A program made the position numbers and the translations under genes. From contig JACJXT010000012.1 in assembly GCA_020636535.1 (NCBI GenBank), forward strand, positions 186,001 to 250,000: DNA of 64,000 bases. Direction: 5' to 3'. Source of the DNA: Chitinophagales bacterium (GTDB taxonomy: Bacteria > Bacteroidota > Bacteroidia > Chitinophagales > JADIYW01). The notes below the pieces were generated by a model, which did no database searches, was not told where the DNA came from, and saw only the letters and a list, made by a program, of their open reading frames with translations. Of the stretch, positions 43,837-52,800 are shown one piece after another (position 1 is the stretch's first letter; every line of letters begins with the position of its first letter).

Positions 43837-44406
43837 CTAATCTGCGAAAGTTGTTACTGTTCCACCATTATCTACCGCTTCTTGTTCTATATCTGATAAA
43901 TCTTGTATAGAGTAGATTTTGGTTTTAGTAATATCCATTTCGTCTAATACATCTACTAAGTTCTTGTAGTTTGCATCTTTGGTATATTTAATTAATACAA
44001 TTGTTTCAGTATCTCCATCTTTATCTTTACCAAATTTTGCATCTACCTCTTTTTGTTTTTTATAAATAATATCTCTCAAACCCTCTGGACTAAAATCAGT
44101 AGTTTTAAGTCCAACCACAGTAGTACCATTATAATACCAAATTTTATTGTCTTTGTCAAGAATTAAGTTCAACACTTTAGATTCTTTAACTGTTTGCTTC
44201 TCCTCATCATTTTCTGGCGGTTTAGGCATATTTAAGTCCATTGCCACCGATTTGCTCAATTGAGTAGTTAACATAAAGAATGTAATCAAAAGGAATGCCA
44301 AATCTACCATAGGTGTTAAATCCACTCTGGTTGACATTTTTTTACTTCTGACACCACCTTTGTGTTTCTTATTGCCACTGCCCTGGGAAGTATCTATATC
44401 TGCCAT
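43837..44406 (-). CDS. exbD: ExbD-family biopolymer transport protein (second copy)
   Basis: A 189-residue protein with one N-terminal membrane helix holding the conserved Asp in RVDLTPMVDLAFLLITFFML (about 28-47), and a periplasmic domain. A stretch before the helix (SGNKKHKGGVRSKKMST) is Lys-rich. ExbD forms the proton-driven motor with ExbB. The two adjacent exbD genes are typical of Bacteroidota. Its start is 20 bases from the first exbD's stop. Confidence 0.9.
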   Translation of the reverse strand: MADIDTSQGSGNKKHKGGVRSKKMSTRVDLTPMVDLAFLLITFFMLTTQLSKSVAMDLNMPKPPENDEEKQTVKESKVLNLILDKDNKIWYYNGTTVVGLKTTDFSPEGLRDIIYKKQKEVDAKFGKDKDGDTETIVLIKYTKDANYKNLVDVLDEMDITKTKIYSIQDLSDIEQEAVDNGGTVTTFAD

Positions 44407-44426
44407 AGCTCTTTTTTATTGGTTAA

Positions 44427-45068
44427 TTAATCTCTAGCTCCTTCTAGAGTGGTGATTAAATTATAAGAGTAAACATCATTATCTCTAAAAGTATTAATCA
44501 ACTTCCTAACATCTTCTATATTTGTATTTTGGTCTCCTCTAATAGCTATTGGTGCTTTGTCTAGGTTTTCTTCTTCTACATAGACATGTCTAATAGCCAT
44601 TACCCAATCTGCTAACTCGTTATTCGTAGAATCTGAAGGAATACCTGATAACTGACCTGCACTTTTTAATTCAATCATTTTATCTGACTCTAAGCCAATA
44701 GTTGCTTTTAGTTTACTCATTGGCACGCCAATTACTTCTAAACCAGATAATTCTTTTTCTTCTGCAGCAGATAATTTGATATTAGCATACTTTTCTGGTT
44801 TTAAGGCAATCATTTTATCTACTATTGCTTTTCTTTTTTCTGGTTTGCTAATAGTCATGTAGACTTTTCCATCTTTATCTAGCATGAAAGTAACCAAATC
44901 GTCTTTTACTTCTTTTTCTGCTCTAGAAGTTGGTTGAGCAATATTTACGATTTGCGGTGGAGTAAACTTAGCCGTTAAGATAAAGAAAGTCAAAAGCAAA
45001 AATGCTACATCACACATTGCTGTCATGTCTACATGGGTGCTTTTGCGAGGTACTTTAATTTTTGGCAT
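44427..45068 (-). CDS. exbD: ExbD-family biopolymer transport protein (first copy)
   Basis: The 213-residue protein has the ExbD helix with the conserved Asp in HVDMTAMCDVAFLLLTFFIL (about 12-32), and a longer periplasmic domain than the second copy, ending IEDVRKLINTFRDNDVYSYN. It would assemble with ExbB and the second ExbD in the inner membrane. It is 27 bases downstream of exbB. Confidence 0.9.
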   Translation of the reverse strand: MPKIKVPRKSTHVDMTAMCDVAFLLLTFFILTAKFTPPQIVNIAQPTSRAEKEVKDDLVTFMLDKDGKVYMTISKPEKRKAIVDKMIALKPEKYANIKLSAAEEKELSGLEVIGVPMSKLKATIGLESDKMIELKSAGQLSGIPSDSTNNELADWVMAIRHVYVEEENLDKAPIAIRGDQNTNIEDVRKLINTFRDNDVYSYNLITTLEGARD

Positions 45069-45095
45069 AGTTATCTATTTTTAGCGTTATAAATT

Positions 45096-45884
45096 TTAAT
45101 GCTTTCTTGATGCGAAAGTTTGTGTGATACTATAACCCATTTCATCTATACCATATGTTAATTTATCAATCATATTAGTACAAAGGTTATAAGAAACGAT
45201 AGCAATTGCAGAAGTAATGATACCAATAGCTGTATTGATTAATGCTTCTGAGATACCTACTGCTAATGCTTCTGGATCTGTACCACCTGCACCTGCTAAG
45301 GCAGCAAACGCTCTAATCATACCTAATACAGTACCAAATAGTGCTAAAAGCGTACCAACTGATGCGATAGTTGCTAAAATCCACATATTTTTTTCTAAAG
45401 CAGGCAATTCTAAAGAAGTTGATTCTTCAATTTCTTGTTGAATCGCTAAAATCTTTTTCTCGCCTTCTAACTCTGTATTTTTTTCCATCTCTGCATATTT
45501 ATGTAAACCTGCTTGTACCACATTAGCTACAGAACCTTTTTGTTTATTACATGCATCAATAGCACCATTAATATCGTTGCTAGATAATTTTGTTTTGATG
45601 TTTTTTAAGAACGCATCTATTGAACCTGTACCTTTTGCTTTACTAATAGTTAATAGTCTTTCGATAGTAAAAATAATACAAGTTAAAAAAGTTGCTAAAA
45701 GGAATGGTACTACCCATCCTCCTTTGTAGATTAATCCCATAAAGTTTGTTGGATGACCATTTTCATCTAATTGTTTTCCGAAAAACAAATAGAATAACAA
45801 ATTACAAAGGATTACTGCAATAAGAATAACAAGTCCTGCTGACAATCCTGCTGGTTTACTGTTTGTTGTTTTTGCTTGCGCCAT
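45096..45884 (-). CDS. exbB: ExbB/TolQ/MotA-family proton channel protein
   Basis: The 262-residue product has the ExbB topology: helices at about 18-38, 50-70 and the long pair at about 160-185 and 205-228. The family signature ATIASVGTLLALFGTVLGMI and the later EALINTAIGIITSAIAIVSYN are present. It forms the pentameric proton channel that drives TonB. The ATG at 45884 is preferred to a TTG three codons upstream. This is the first gene in the operon. Confidence 0.93.
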   Translation of the reverse strand: MAQAKTTNSKPAGLSAGLVILIAVILCNLLFYLFFGKQLDENGHPTNFMGLIYKGGWVVPFLLATFLTCIIFTIERLLTISKAKGTGSIDAFLKNIKTKLSSNDINGAIDACNKQKGSVANVVQAGLHKYAEMEKNTELEGEKKILAIQQEIEESTSLELPALEKNMWILATIASVGTLLALFGTVLGMIRAFAALAGAGGTDPEALAVGISEALINTAIGIITSAIAIVSYNLCTNMIDKLTYGIDEMGYSITQTFASRKH

Positions 45885-45932
45885 AATTATCAATTTAAGT
45901 TTAAAAAGATGTTTATTTAATTTTAACGCCGA

Positions 45933-45962
45933 TAAAGATATATCAATTTTTTAATTCTGCAA
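45933..45962 (-). promoter_or_regulatory. Promoter of the exbB operon (TTG, 19 bp, TATCTTTA)
   Basis: On the reverse strand TTG at 45962-45960 is followed after 19 bases by TATCTTTA (45940-45933), one mismatch from the Bacteroidota consensus. The start codon of exbB follows after about 49 bases. The spacing matches known Bacteroidota promoters. Confidence 0.55.
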
Positions 45963-46063
45963 TAAAATTTATCAATTAAAATTAAATCATCAATTTTTGT
46001 TTTTTGTGTGATTATGTAAACGATACAAATTTGTTTTTGTTGTACTTTTAACTTTTTTAATGT

Positions 46064-46774
46064 ATGAAACTGCTGTTACTACATCATGCTGGTGGTGATA
46101 AATATGCTTACAAAGTACTAGTAAATAAGCTAGAAGCTGTTGGTTTTATTTGTATATGCTATGAACTTTCTGGCAGAAGTGATAGATATGCCGAACCATT
46201 AAATAATAACTTGCAAACCACTATAGATAAGCTAGAACTATTTATAAATCAACAGTTTAAATCGAATGAAACTTATGCTATTATTGGTTTGAGTATGGGT
46301 GCATTATTGGCGTATTTAGTTAGTCATCAGTTAGTGCAAAAAGAAAAGAATGCTCCAAAATTATTGATTTTATCTTCTAGAATGTCTTTGAGTAGTTATG
46401 CTAATGATATTGATTTTAACCAAATGACTAGCGAAGCATTTTGGCAATATATTTTAAAATATGGTGGTTTTTCTGAGCAATTTTTACAACATCAAGAATT
46501 GAAAAATTTTTATGAACCAATTTTAAGAAACGATTTTAGTTTATTGAATCAGTTTAAAATTTCTATGGCTGATGAATTATCTCTAGACATTCCTGCTTAT
46601 ATTTTAAATGGAAAAGAAGACTTCACTATTCATCAAAATGGTATAAATGATTGGCGTAGTTATTTTAATGGTGTTTTAGAATTTGAAATTTTTAAAGGTG
46701 GACATTTTTTTCTATACGATGCTAGTGATGAAATAGTTGATTTTATCATCGGAAAAATAAATCACTATGATTGA
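46064..46774 (+). CDS. Type II thioesterase-like alpha/beta hydrolase
   Basis: The 236-residue protein begins KLLLLHHAGGDKYAYKVLVN and has the nucleophile elbow GLSMGALLAY (Ser77), then NGKEDFTI with the acid and KGGHFFLYD with the His. This is the layout of type II thioesterases (GrsT/RifR), which remove misprimed acyl groups from carrier proteins of NRPS or PKS assembly lines. The last eight bases overlap a phosphopantetheinyl transferase gene, which strengthens the assignment. No PKS/NRPS gene is in the window. Confidence 0.8.
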   Translation: MKLLLLHHAGGDKYAYKVLVNKLEAVGFICICYELSGRSDRYAEPLNNNLQTTIDKLELFINQQFKSNETYAIIGLSMGALLAYLVSHQLVQKEKNAPKLLILSSRMSLSSYANDIDFNQMTSEAFWQYILKYGGFSEQFLQHQELKNFYEPILRNDFSLLNQFKISMADELSLDIPAYILNGKEDFTIHQNGINDWRSYFNGVLEFEIFKGGHFFLYDASDEIVDFIIGKINHYD

Positions 46775-47414
46775 AATACAATTATTTAATGCCACAGAAC
46801 AAATTGTTGATGAAAAATTATTTGATTTTTTGTTTCACCAATTGCCTTTGTCTATGCAAAAAGATGTTATTGCACACACACATTGGCAAGATAAATGTAA
46901 TATTGTTGTAGGAAAAACGATTTTAAAAAATTGGTTGAAAGACAATAATAAAGTAGCAACTTTAAACAATTTACAATACGAACAAAAAGAACGACCTTTT
47001 TTTATAAATGTAGATTTTGATTTTAATATTTCGCATTCTAAAGAAATTGTTGCTTGTGCTTTTAGTAATAATAGAGTTGGTTTAGATATAGAAAAATATA
47101 GAAATATTGAAGTGAATCATTTTCAGAAATATTTTAATGCTAATGAATTATTGCAAATAATGACTGCTGAAAAACCTTTACAACAGTTTTTTAAATTCTG
47201 GACAATTAAAGAAGCTGCAATTAAATATAATGGCAATGGCGTTGCCGTTTTAGGTGATACTGAGATTTTAGATAACGAAAAAGTAAAATGCAAAGAAAAG
47301 ATACTCTATTACCAATTACGAAATATTGTTGATGGATTTTCTTGTTGTGTAGTTAGTAAAAATGAAATTGAAGCTATTGATATAAAAGTATTAAGTGTAG
47401 AAGATTTACTTTGA
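46767..47414 (+). CDS. 4'-phosphopantetheinyl transferase, Sfp-type
   Basis: At 215 residues it has the Sfp-type motifs: FNISHSKEIVACAF, then VGLDIEK with Asp107 and Glu109 as magnesium ligands, and FWTIKEAAIKYNG with Glu149 and Lys153. The enzyme attaches the phosphopantetheine arm of coenzyme A to acyl carrier proteins or peptidyl carrier proteins. The TE-II plus PPTase pair suggests modification of a secondary-metabolite carrier protein encoded elsewhere. It is followed by a strong hairpin. Confidence 0.88.
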   Translation: MIEIQLFNATEQIVDEKLFDFLFHQLPLSMQKDVIAHTHWQDKCNIVVGKTILKNWLKDNNKVATLNNLQYEQKERPFFINVDFDFNISHSKEIVACAFSNNRVGLDIEKYRNIEVNHFQKYFNANELLQIMTAEKPLQQFFKFWTIKEAAIKYNGNGVAVLGDTEILDNEKVKCKEKILYYQLRNIVDGFSCCVVSKNEIEAIDIKVLSVEDLL

Positions 47415-47433
47415 TGGTAATTATTGGTTTTAT

Positions 47434-47463
47434 TATGTCAAGTGAAAAATACTTGATATGGCT
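47434..47463. repeat. Dispersed hairpin element TGTCAAGTGAAAAATACTTGATATGGC
   Basis: TCAAGT-gaaaaat-ACTTGA forms a hairpin followed by TATGGC. Variants occur near 33862, 34145, 36072, 53160 and 61490, all intergenic, four of them within 100 to 150 bases of a gene end. It may be a dispersed palindrome specific to this genome. Confidence 0.6.
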
Positions 47464-47466
47464 AAT

Positions 47467-47491
47467 AGATGCTGAATCTTTTTCAGCATCT
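47467..47491. terminator. Bidirectional terminator hairpin
   Basis: AGATGCTGAA (47467-47476), a loop of five, and TTCAGCATCT (47482-47491) form a perfect 10-bp stem in the 86-base gap between the convergent PPTase and SGNH-like genes. The T-run is weak on both strands. Confidence 0.65.
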
Positions 47492-47500
47492 GTGTTAAAT

Positions 47501-48586
47501 CTATCTTACGGCTTGTTGGTTTTGTTGAAAAAGCTGTACAATTTTTTGTGCTAGTATTTTACTATACAATTGTGCTCCTTTATTATTTAAATGATGAAAG
47601 TTATAACCATATTCAAAGCTATAAAACTCTGGATATTGTCTGATATCTGCTAGACTAATACATCTATTTTTTGGCAAAGCATTAAATACTGGTAGTAACA
47701 AACTATAAGAAGTTCTTGCCTTTGGTGGTAAAACAAAATACACATCAATTCCTTTTTTACTGCACTGTTTAATTAAGTTTTGAAGCAGTTTTACCATCTG
47801 TTTGTTTGGTTTGTCTGTAGGTTCATAATTGTTAAACGAAGCTAAAACTGTTTGATTTAAACTATCTCTGTGTGTTTTATCGTTAATAAATGCATTTCTA
47901 GATTCTTTAACTAAGTCGACTTCCCAATTGTATTCTAGTAATAAATTTTCTTCTTCATCATAAGATAAAAATCCATCTTTATATTTTCCTAGATAGTTGG
48001 TATCTAGTGAAGTATTAAAAATTAAGTTTTCTAGTGCATCTGGCATAATACCCATATTTAGTTTATTTTCTATGAGTGAACTCGTGTAGTAATAGGAATA
48101 TTTTGCTCTTGTTTTATAAGAGTCCTCTTTAAGTGTTGGTATCACTCTCATAGCATTGATGTACGAAGAAAAATTTTGCCAAGAAATCCATTTTGCAGTG
48201 TGTCTATTAAATGCAAAGAAATATGGTTCGCTAGAAACACTTATAAATATTTGTTTTAGACTGTCGTTTTTAATTTTTAAGATGCCTTGTATGTCTCTTA
48301 ATTCTTGTATGATATTGTGTCCATCTATTCCAAAATTAAATGACTTTATATCTAGATGATTGTCGTTTGCAATTTTATCTATAATATGTGGACTGATGTG
48401 TCTGTACTCTAAACTGCCACCAAAAAATAAAGTATTAAATTGTTCGCTGTTTTGTTTATAGTAATCTACTTTTACATGCTGTGTTTTATCGCCCCAATAA
48501 AATGGCAACAGACTACTTATAATAACTGAAATTAAAACTATTACAGTAACTATTATTAATATATTTTTAATTAATTTACTTGTCAT
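47501..48586 (-). CDS. SGNH-like membrane-anchored partner of the MBOAT acyltransferase (361 aa)
   Basis: The protein has an N-terminal membrane anchor (IKNILIIVTVIVLISVIISS) and a periplasmic domain with an early nucleophile-type motif (FFGGSLEYRHI, Ser in GGS) and a late His motif (YNFHHLNNKGAQLYSK). In typical SGNH partners the late motif is DxxHL; here Asp is replaced by Asn. AlgJ/AlgX-like proteins pair with MBOAT acyltransferases to place acetyl or other acyl groups on extracellular polysaccharides. The gene lies two bases downstream of an MBOAT gene. Assignment to this class rests on motif position and context; the full SGNH fold is not certain. Confidence 0.6.
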   Translation of the reverse strand: MTSKLIKNILIIVTVIVLISVIISSLLPFYWGDKTQHVKVDYYKQNSEQFNTLFFGGSLEYRHISPHIIDKIANDNHLDIKSFNFGIDGHNIIQELRDIQGILKIKNDSLKQIFISVSSEPYFFAFNRHTAKWISWQNFSSYINAMRVIPTLKEDSYKTRAKYSYYYTSSLIENKLNMGIMPDALENLIFNTSLDTNYLGKYKDGFLSYDEEENLLLEYNWEVDLVKESRNAFINDKTHRDSLNQTVLASFNNYEPTDKPNKQMVKLLQNLIKQCSKKGIDVYFVLPPKARTSYSLLLPVFNALPKNRCISLADIRQYPEFYSFEYGYNFHHLNNKGAQLYSKILAQKIVQLFQQNQQAVR

Positions 48587-48588
48587 AG

Positions 48589-50079
48589 TTAAAATTGAAA
48601 ATAAACAAATGAAGTATTATTATATACACCAAACCAAAGTGTGCTTATTGCTAAAAAGAAATAAAACAACCATCTTTTGTTTTTGTGAAATTGTGCTACT
48701 ACTGTATCTATAGGTTCATCTTTGATAAAATGTTCTATTAATAATAATATTAATAAAAAACTAATTCCTATAATAAACTGAGCAATTCCTTTATGTAATA
48801 TCCAAGTAGAAAAATAATTGGCAGAAAAAATATGTAATGACTTAGCATACAACTGACCAGCAATAGTTGTCCAACTTACACCTAATTCTTGACTAGTTAC
48901 ATGAACTCTAAATAGTAAAAAACAAAAAGTAAGTATTAATATAGTAACGACTATATGCATTTGTTCTGGAAAGTATTTTTTATATAGTTTATATGCATTA
49001 CTTGGTTTAATACTTCGTAGTACATTGTATTGCCACAAGTAACGAATTGCCATTGCTACGCCTACTAGAGAAAATGCTAAAACCATTGGCCAATTAGCAC
49101 CATGCCACAATCCGCATAAAGACAATACCAATACTAAATTGAATACTACTTTTGTACCTGATGCTTTGTAAGCTCCTAGATAGAAAAAAACATAATCGGT
49201 GAGCCATGTAGATAAAGAGATGTGCCAACGCGTCCAGAAGTCTGCTAAGTTTTTAGAGAAGAAAGGTCGTTTAAAGTTTTCTGTAATATTTATTCCCATA
49301 CATTTAGCAGCACCAAGTGCAATGTCTGAGTATCCACTAAAATCGCAATACACTTGAAAGAAAAAGAGTAAAGCACCAATGATGATTGTCCAACCACTTG
49401 CTTCTTGATAGTGTAAATACATATCATCAACATAAAATGCCAATCTATCTGCAATAACTACTTTTTTAAACAAGCCCCATAATATTCTAAACAAACCATC
49501 TCTTACATTATTATATTCAAAATGATGCGGAACTTTTAATTGTGGTAATAAGTTTTTTGCTCTTTCAATTGGTCCATTTACCATTACTGGCCAAAAACAA
49601 GTAAACAAAGCGAAGTAACCCATTTTTCGTTCTGGCTCAATAATACCTTTATAAATATCTAGTGTATAGCTTAACGATTGAAATGTGATGAAAGAAACGC
49701 CAACAGGAACAACAAAGTCGTTAAACCAAGGTTCTGGCACAACATATGGCAGTTGAAATAAATCGAAAATGCTTCTTATATTATCATCTATAAAATTAGC
49801 GTATTTGAAAAAGAACAGAATACCTAGATTCATTGCCATACTTAAAGCCAACCATCTTTTTTTTGATTTTTTAGTTGTTGCTTCTGCGATTTTTATTCCT
49901 GCAAAATAATCGTTGAGTGTAATTGCTGCAAGAATTAACAAATAAGATGGACTAAACGAACCGTAAAAGTAATAGCCACTTAACAACAAAAAGAACCATT
50001 GATACTTTTTATTTATCTTGAAATAGAGATAAAGGAAAATAGGAAAAAATATAAAGAAGTGTAGCGAGTTAAACAGCAT
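48589..50079 (-). CDS. MBOAT-family O-acyltransferase (AlgI-like), copy 1
   Basis: A 496-residue integral membrane protein with about ten or more helices. The MBOAT features are VNGPIERAKNLLPQL, YCDFSGYSDIALGAAKCMGI, FWTRWHISLSTWLTDYVFF and the catalytic His in LCGLWHGANW. AlgI-type enzymes move an acyl group, usually acetyl, across the inner membrane onto a polysaccharide or lipid. It forms a pair with the SGNH-like gene two bases downstream. A second pair occurs at 56679-59030. Confidence 0.9.
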   Translation of the reverse strand: MLFNSLHFFIFFPIFLYLYFKINKKYQWFFLLLSGYYFYGSFSPSYLLILAAITLNDYFAGIKIAEATTKKSKKRWLALSMAMNLGILFFFKYANFIDDNIRSIFDLFQLPYVVPEPWFNDFVVPVGVSFITFQSLSYTLDIYKGIIEPERKMGYFALFTCFWPVMVNGPIERAKNLLPQLKVPHHFEYNNVRDGLFRILWGLFKKVVIADRLAFYVDDMYLHYQEASGWTIIIGALLFFFQVYCDFSGYSDIALGAAKCMGINITENFKRPFFSKNLADFWTRWHISLSTWLTDYVFFYLGAYKASGTKVVFNLVLVLSLCGLWHGANWPMVLAFSLVGVAMAIRYLWQYNVLRSIKPSNAYKLYKKYFPEQMHIVVTILILTFCFLLFRVHVTSQELGVSWTTIAGQLYAKSLHIFSANYFSTWILHKGIAQFIIGISFLLILLLIEHFIKDEPIDTVVAQFHKNKRWLFYFFLAISTLWFGVYNNTSFVYFQF

Positions 50080-50168
50080 TATGTATTGTGATTGAAAAAC
50101 AAAAATAAAAAAACAAATGACAATGTATAGGCATTACATATAAAAACTTAAGTATACTGTTGTTGTAA

Positions 50169-50486
50169 TTAATCTTCTATTGCAACGAAAATGTAAACAT
50201 CTTCACTGTCTTTTTTCATCCAGTAGTTTTCTCTAGCAAACTTTTCTATATTTTGAATATTAGACAATACCATTGTTCTTTCTTGATTGATATCATTTAT
50301 TGCTTTGGTATAATATTGTTCTTCTTTATTTAGTTGTCGAAGTTGTTTTGCCAATTTGAATTGACTGATTAAATTTCTATCAGAAATAAATAAAAGATAT
50401 ATAAAATAAACAAAAGCAACTAAGAAAAACTTGTTCTTGAGTATTGCTGGAATTTTGTCTAATAATTGTTTGTCTATTATTTGCAC
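50169..50486 (-). CDS. Septum formation initiator family protein (FtsB/DivIC-like)
   Basis: A protein of about 105 residues with one membrane helix (FFLVAFVYFIYLLFI) followed by a coiled coil (KQLRQLNKEEQYYTKAINDINQERTMVLSNI) and the conserved ending ENYWMKKDSEDVYIF, close to the FtsB/DivIC family ending ARxxYxMxKxGE. It would be part of the divisome FtsQLB complex at the septum. The start is uncertain: GTG at 50486 or TTG at 50507; the latter partly overlaps a -7-like box, so I chose GTG. It lies downstream of eno, an arrangement I believe is common in the phylum. Confidence 0.8.
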   Translation of the reverse strand: MQIIDKQLLDKIPAILKNKFFLVAFVYFIYLLFISDRNLISQFKLAKQLRQLNKEEQYYTKAINDINQERTMVLSNIQNIEKFARENYWMKKDSEDVYIFVAIED

Positions 50487-50713
50487 TAGAGCGTAAATGT
50501 AGTGCAAATTATTTTTTTCTTTTATAAAAAGTTGATAACAAGCGTGGAAAGTTGTAAGATAATTCTATAAACCCAAAAATAGATTCTGTATATTTCTCAT
50601 ACTTCAAAATTACGGACGACAAGAATGGAGATTATTACAATTTTGTTCGTTCCTCTCAAAATTTTGCAATGGCACTCTTTTATTAGTTTCTCTAACCTTT
50701 AAGCTCAGTTTAA

Positions 50714-51997
50714 CTAAAAGAATCTAAAGTTTTTTCCTGGAAAATAAGCTGCGTCTCCTAATGTTTCTTCAATTCTTAACAACTGATTGTATTTAGCAAT
50801 TCTGTCGCTTCGTGAAGCAGAACCTGTTTTTATCTGACCACAATTTAACGCTACTGCTAAATCTGCAATGGTCGTATCTTCTGTTTCACCACTTCTATGC
50901 GACATTACAGAGGTATATTTATTTCTGTGTGCTAAATCAACTGCATTTATGGTTTCGGTAAGTGTACCAATTTGGTTTACCTTTACTAAAATTGAATTGG
51001 CAATATGTTCATCAATTCCTTTCTGTAATCTCTTTACATTGGTTACAAATAAATCGTCGCCTACCAACTGACATTTATTGCCTACTCTTTCTGTCAATAA
51101 TTTCCAACCTTTCCAATCATCTTCTGCCAAACCATCTTCAATAGAAACAATAGGATATTTTTTAATCCAATTTGCCCAATAATCTACCAACTCTTCTGAT
51201 GTATACATTTTATGTGTTGATTTATTAAAAGTATATTTATTGGTTTTTGCATCATAAAATTCAGAACTTGCTGCATCCATCGCAATAAAAATATCTACAC
51301 CAGGTTTGTAGCCAGCAACTTCAATTGCTTTTAAAACAGTTTCTATAGCTTCTTCATTGCTTTTAATGTTTGGAGCAAAGCCACCTTCATCTCCAACATT
51401 AGTAGAATAACCTTTTTCATGTAATACTTTTTTAAGATGATGAAATACTTCTACACCCATTCTCAATGCATCTGAAAATGTATCTGCACCAGTTGGCACA
51501 ATCATAAATTCTTGAAAATCGATAGCATTGTCGGCATGAGCACCACCGTTTAAGATATTCATTAATGGAATTGGCAAAGTTTTAGCATTTACTCCACCAA
51601 TATAATTGTACAAAGGTAAACCTGCTTCTTGTGCTGCTGCTTTGGCAACTGCCATAGAAACAGCTAAAATGGCATTGGCACCTAATTTCTTTTTATTTTC
51701 GGTTCCATCTAAATCAATCATTATTTGGTCGATATTAGATTGCTCAAAAACAGATTCTCCTAAAATAGCTTCGGCAATAAGTGTGTTGACATTTTTAACT
51801 GCTTTAGTAACGCCTTTTCCCATGTATTTTTTTCCACCATCTCTTAATTCTACAGCTTCGTGAATTCCAGTAGATGCACCAGAAGGCACAGCGGCTCTAC
51901 TTACCGTTCCACTTTCTGTAATGATTTCTGCTTCTACTGTTGGATTTCCTCTTGAATCTAAAATTTGTCGTGCATGGACATTTACTATAAAACTCAT
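50714..51997 (-). CDS. eno: Enolase (phosphopyruvate hydratase)
   Basis: The 427-residue product has the enolase sequence throughout: ARQILDSRGNPTVEAE, AVPSGASTGIHEAVELRDG, GGAHADNAIDFQEFMIVP, the magnesium-site region SIEDGLAEDDW and VGDDLFVTN, LVKVNQIGTLTET, and SHRSGETEDTTIADLAV with the catalytic His and Lys region. It interconverts 2-phosphoglycerate and phosphoenolpyruvate in glycolysis, upstream of the PEP carboxylase encoded here. It begins a short unit with ftsB-like. Confidence 0.97.
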   Translation of the reverse strand: MSFIVNVHARQILDSRGNPTVEAEIITESGTVSRAAVPSGASTGIHEAVELRDGGKKYMGKGVTKAVKNVNTLIAEAILGESVFEQSNIDQIMIDLDGTENKKKLGANAILAVSMAVAKAAAQEAGLPLYNYIGGVNAKTLPIPLMNILNGGAHADNAIDFQEFMIVPTGADTFSDALRMGVEVFHHLKKVLHEKGYSTNVGDEGGFAPNIKSNEEAIETVLKAIEVAGYKPGVDIFIAMDAASSEFYDAKTNKYTFNKSTHKMYTSEELVDYWANWIKKYPIVSIEDGLAEDDWKGWKLLTERVGNKCQLVGDDLFVTNVKRLQKGIDEHIANSILVKVNQIGTLTETINAVDLAHRNKYTSVMSHRSGETEDTTIADLAVALNCGQIKTGSASRSDRIAKYNQLLRIEETLGDAAYFPGKNFRFF

Positions 51998-52017
51998 ATG
52001 TTAAAAATCTGTTTTAA

Positions 52018-52025
52018 CAAATATA
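52018..52025 (-). promoter_or_regulatory. -7 promoter box of eno (TATATTTG)
   Basis: On the reverse strand TATATTTG matches TAnnTTTG and ends 20 bases before the eno ATG at 51997. No -33 TTG at the usual distance. Confidence 0.45.
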
Positions 52026-52050
52026 CGAAGTGAAAATTTAAAAGAAAGAT

Positions 52051-52800
52051 TTATTTACATAAATACAGTGTTGTTTGATATTGAAAGTTGATTTTACCTT
52101 GTTTTTGGTATTGGTTGAATAAGTTTTGTAGTGCATTTTTCATTTCAGCAAAATTTTGGTGGTGCTGATTTGGCATATATGAACACGATGTTACTCTGCC
52201 TAATAATCCTTCAAAATCAAATATTTGTTGATATGAAAAGGTATAGTAATTTATTTCAAAATCTTTAAATAGTTGATAGACATCTTCTTCTTTTATGTTT
52301 TTATGGTTTATCTGATTATAATCGATACTGAATTGATGAATAAACTTTTCGTATGCTTGCATGAATGGTTTGGTTTCGTCTCTATCATTCCAAATAATAG
52401 CAATTAGTCCGCTTGGTTTTAAAATTCTTTTGGCTTCTACTACAAATACTTGATTGAAAAACCAATGCAATGCTTGAGCACATACAATAATATCACACGA
52501 ATGATTTTCTATTGTTGTTTGTATTGCTGTAGCATTAATAGTAATGAATTGCGTATATTCTTTTAAGTAGTTGATAGCTGCATCTTGCATATTTTGATTT
52601 GGTTCTACGCCATAAACTTTACAGTTTTCTTCTAAAAACAATTTTGCGGAAATGCCTGTACCAGAACCAATATCTGCTACAACAAGATTTTGTTTTGTGG
52701 TACTGTTTTCTAGTATCGTATTGATTACTGCTATTGGATAAGATGGTCGATACAAAACATAATCGTTGACTCTATCGCTAAACCGCTGTGTTGATTCCAT
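52051..52800 (-). CDS. Class I SAM-dependent methyltransferase
   Basis: A 249-residue protein with the SAM-binding motif VADIGSGTGISAKLFL near residues 39-54, an acidic loop (VYGVEPNQNM) that binds the ribose, and CDIIVCAQALHWF followed by FVVEAKRILKPSGLIAIIWNDRD. This is the UbiE/COQ5/Methyltransf_11 pattern. The substrate is unknown. It is transcribed alone between eno and a repeat-rich gap. Confidence 0.85.
   Translation of the reverse strand: MESTQRFSDRVNDYVLYRPSYPIAVINTILENSTTKQNLVVADIGSGTGISAKLFLEENCKVYGVEPNQNMQDAAINYLKEYTQFITINATAIQTTIENHSCDIIVCAQALHWFFNQVFVVEAKRILKPSGLIAIIWNDRDETKPFMQAYEKFIHQFSIDYNQINHKNIKEEDVYQLFKDFEINYYTFSYQQIFDFEGLLGRVTSCSYMPNQHHQNFAEMKNALQNLFNQYQKQGKINFQYQTTLYLCK

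Noticed and set aside
47501..50079. Alginate biosynthesis locus
   Set aside because: MBOAT (AlgI-like) and SGNH-like genes occur, but no alginate polymerase, epimerase or lyase genes are nearby; the acyl acceptor is unknown.
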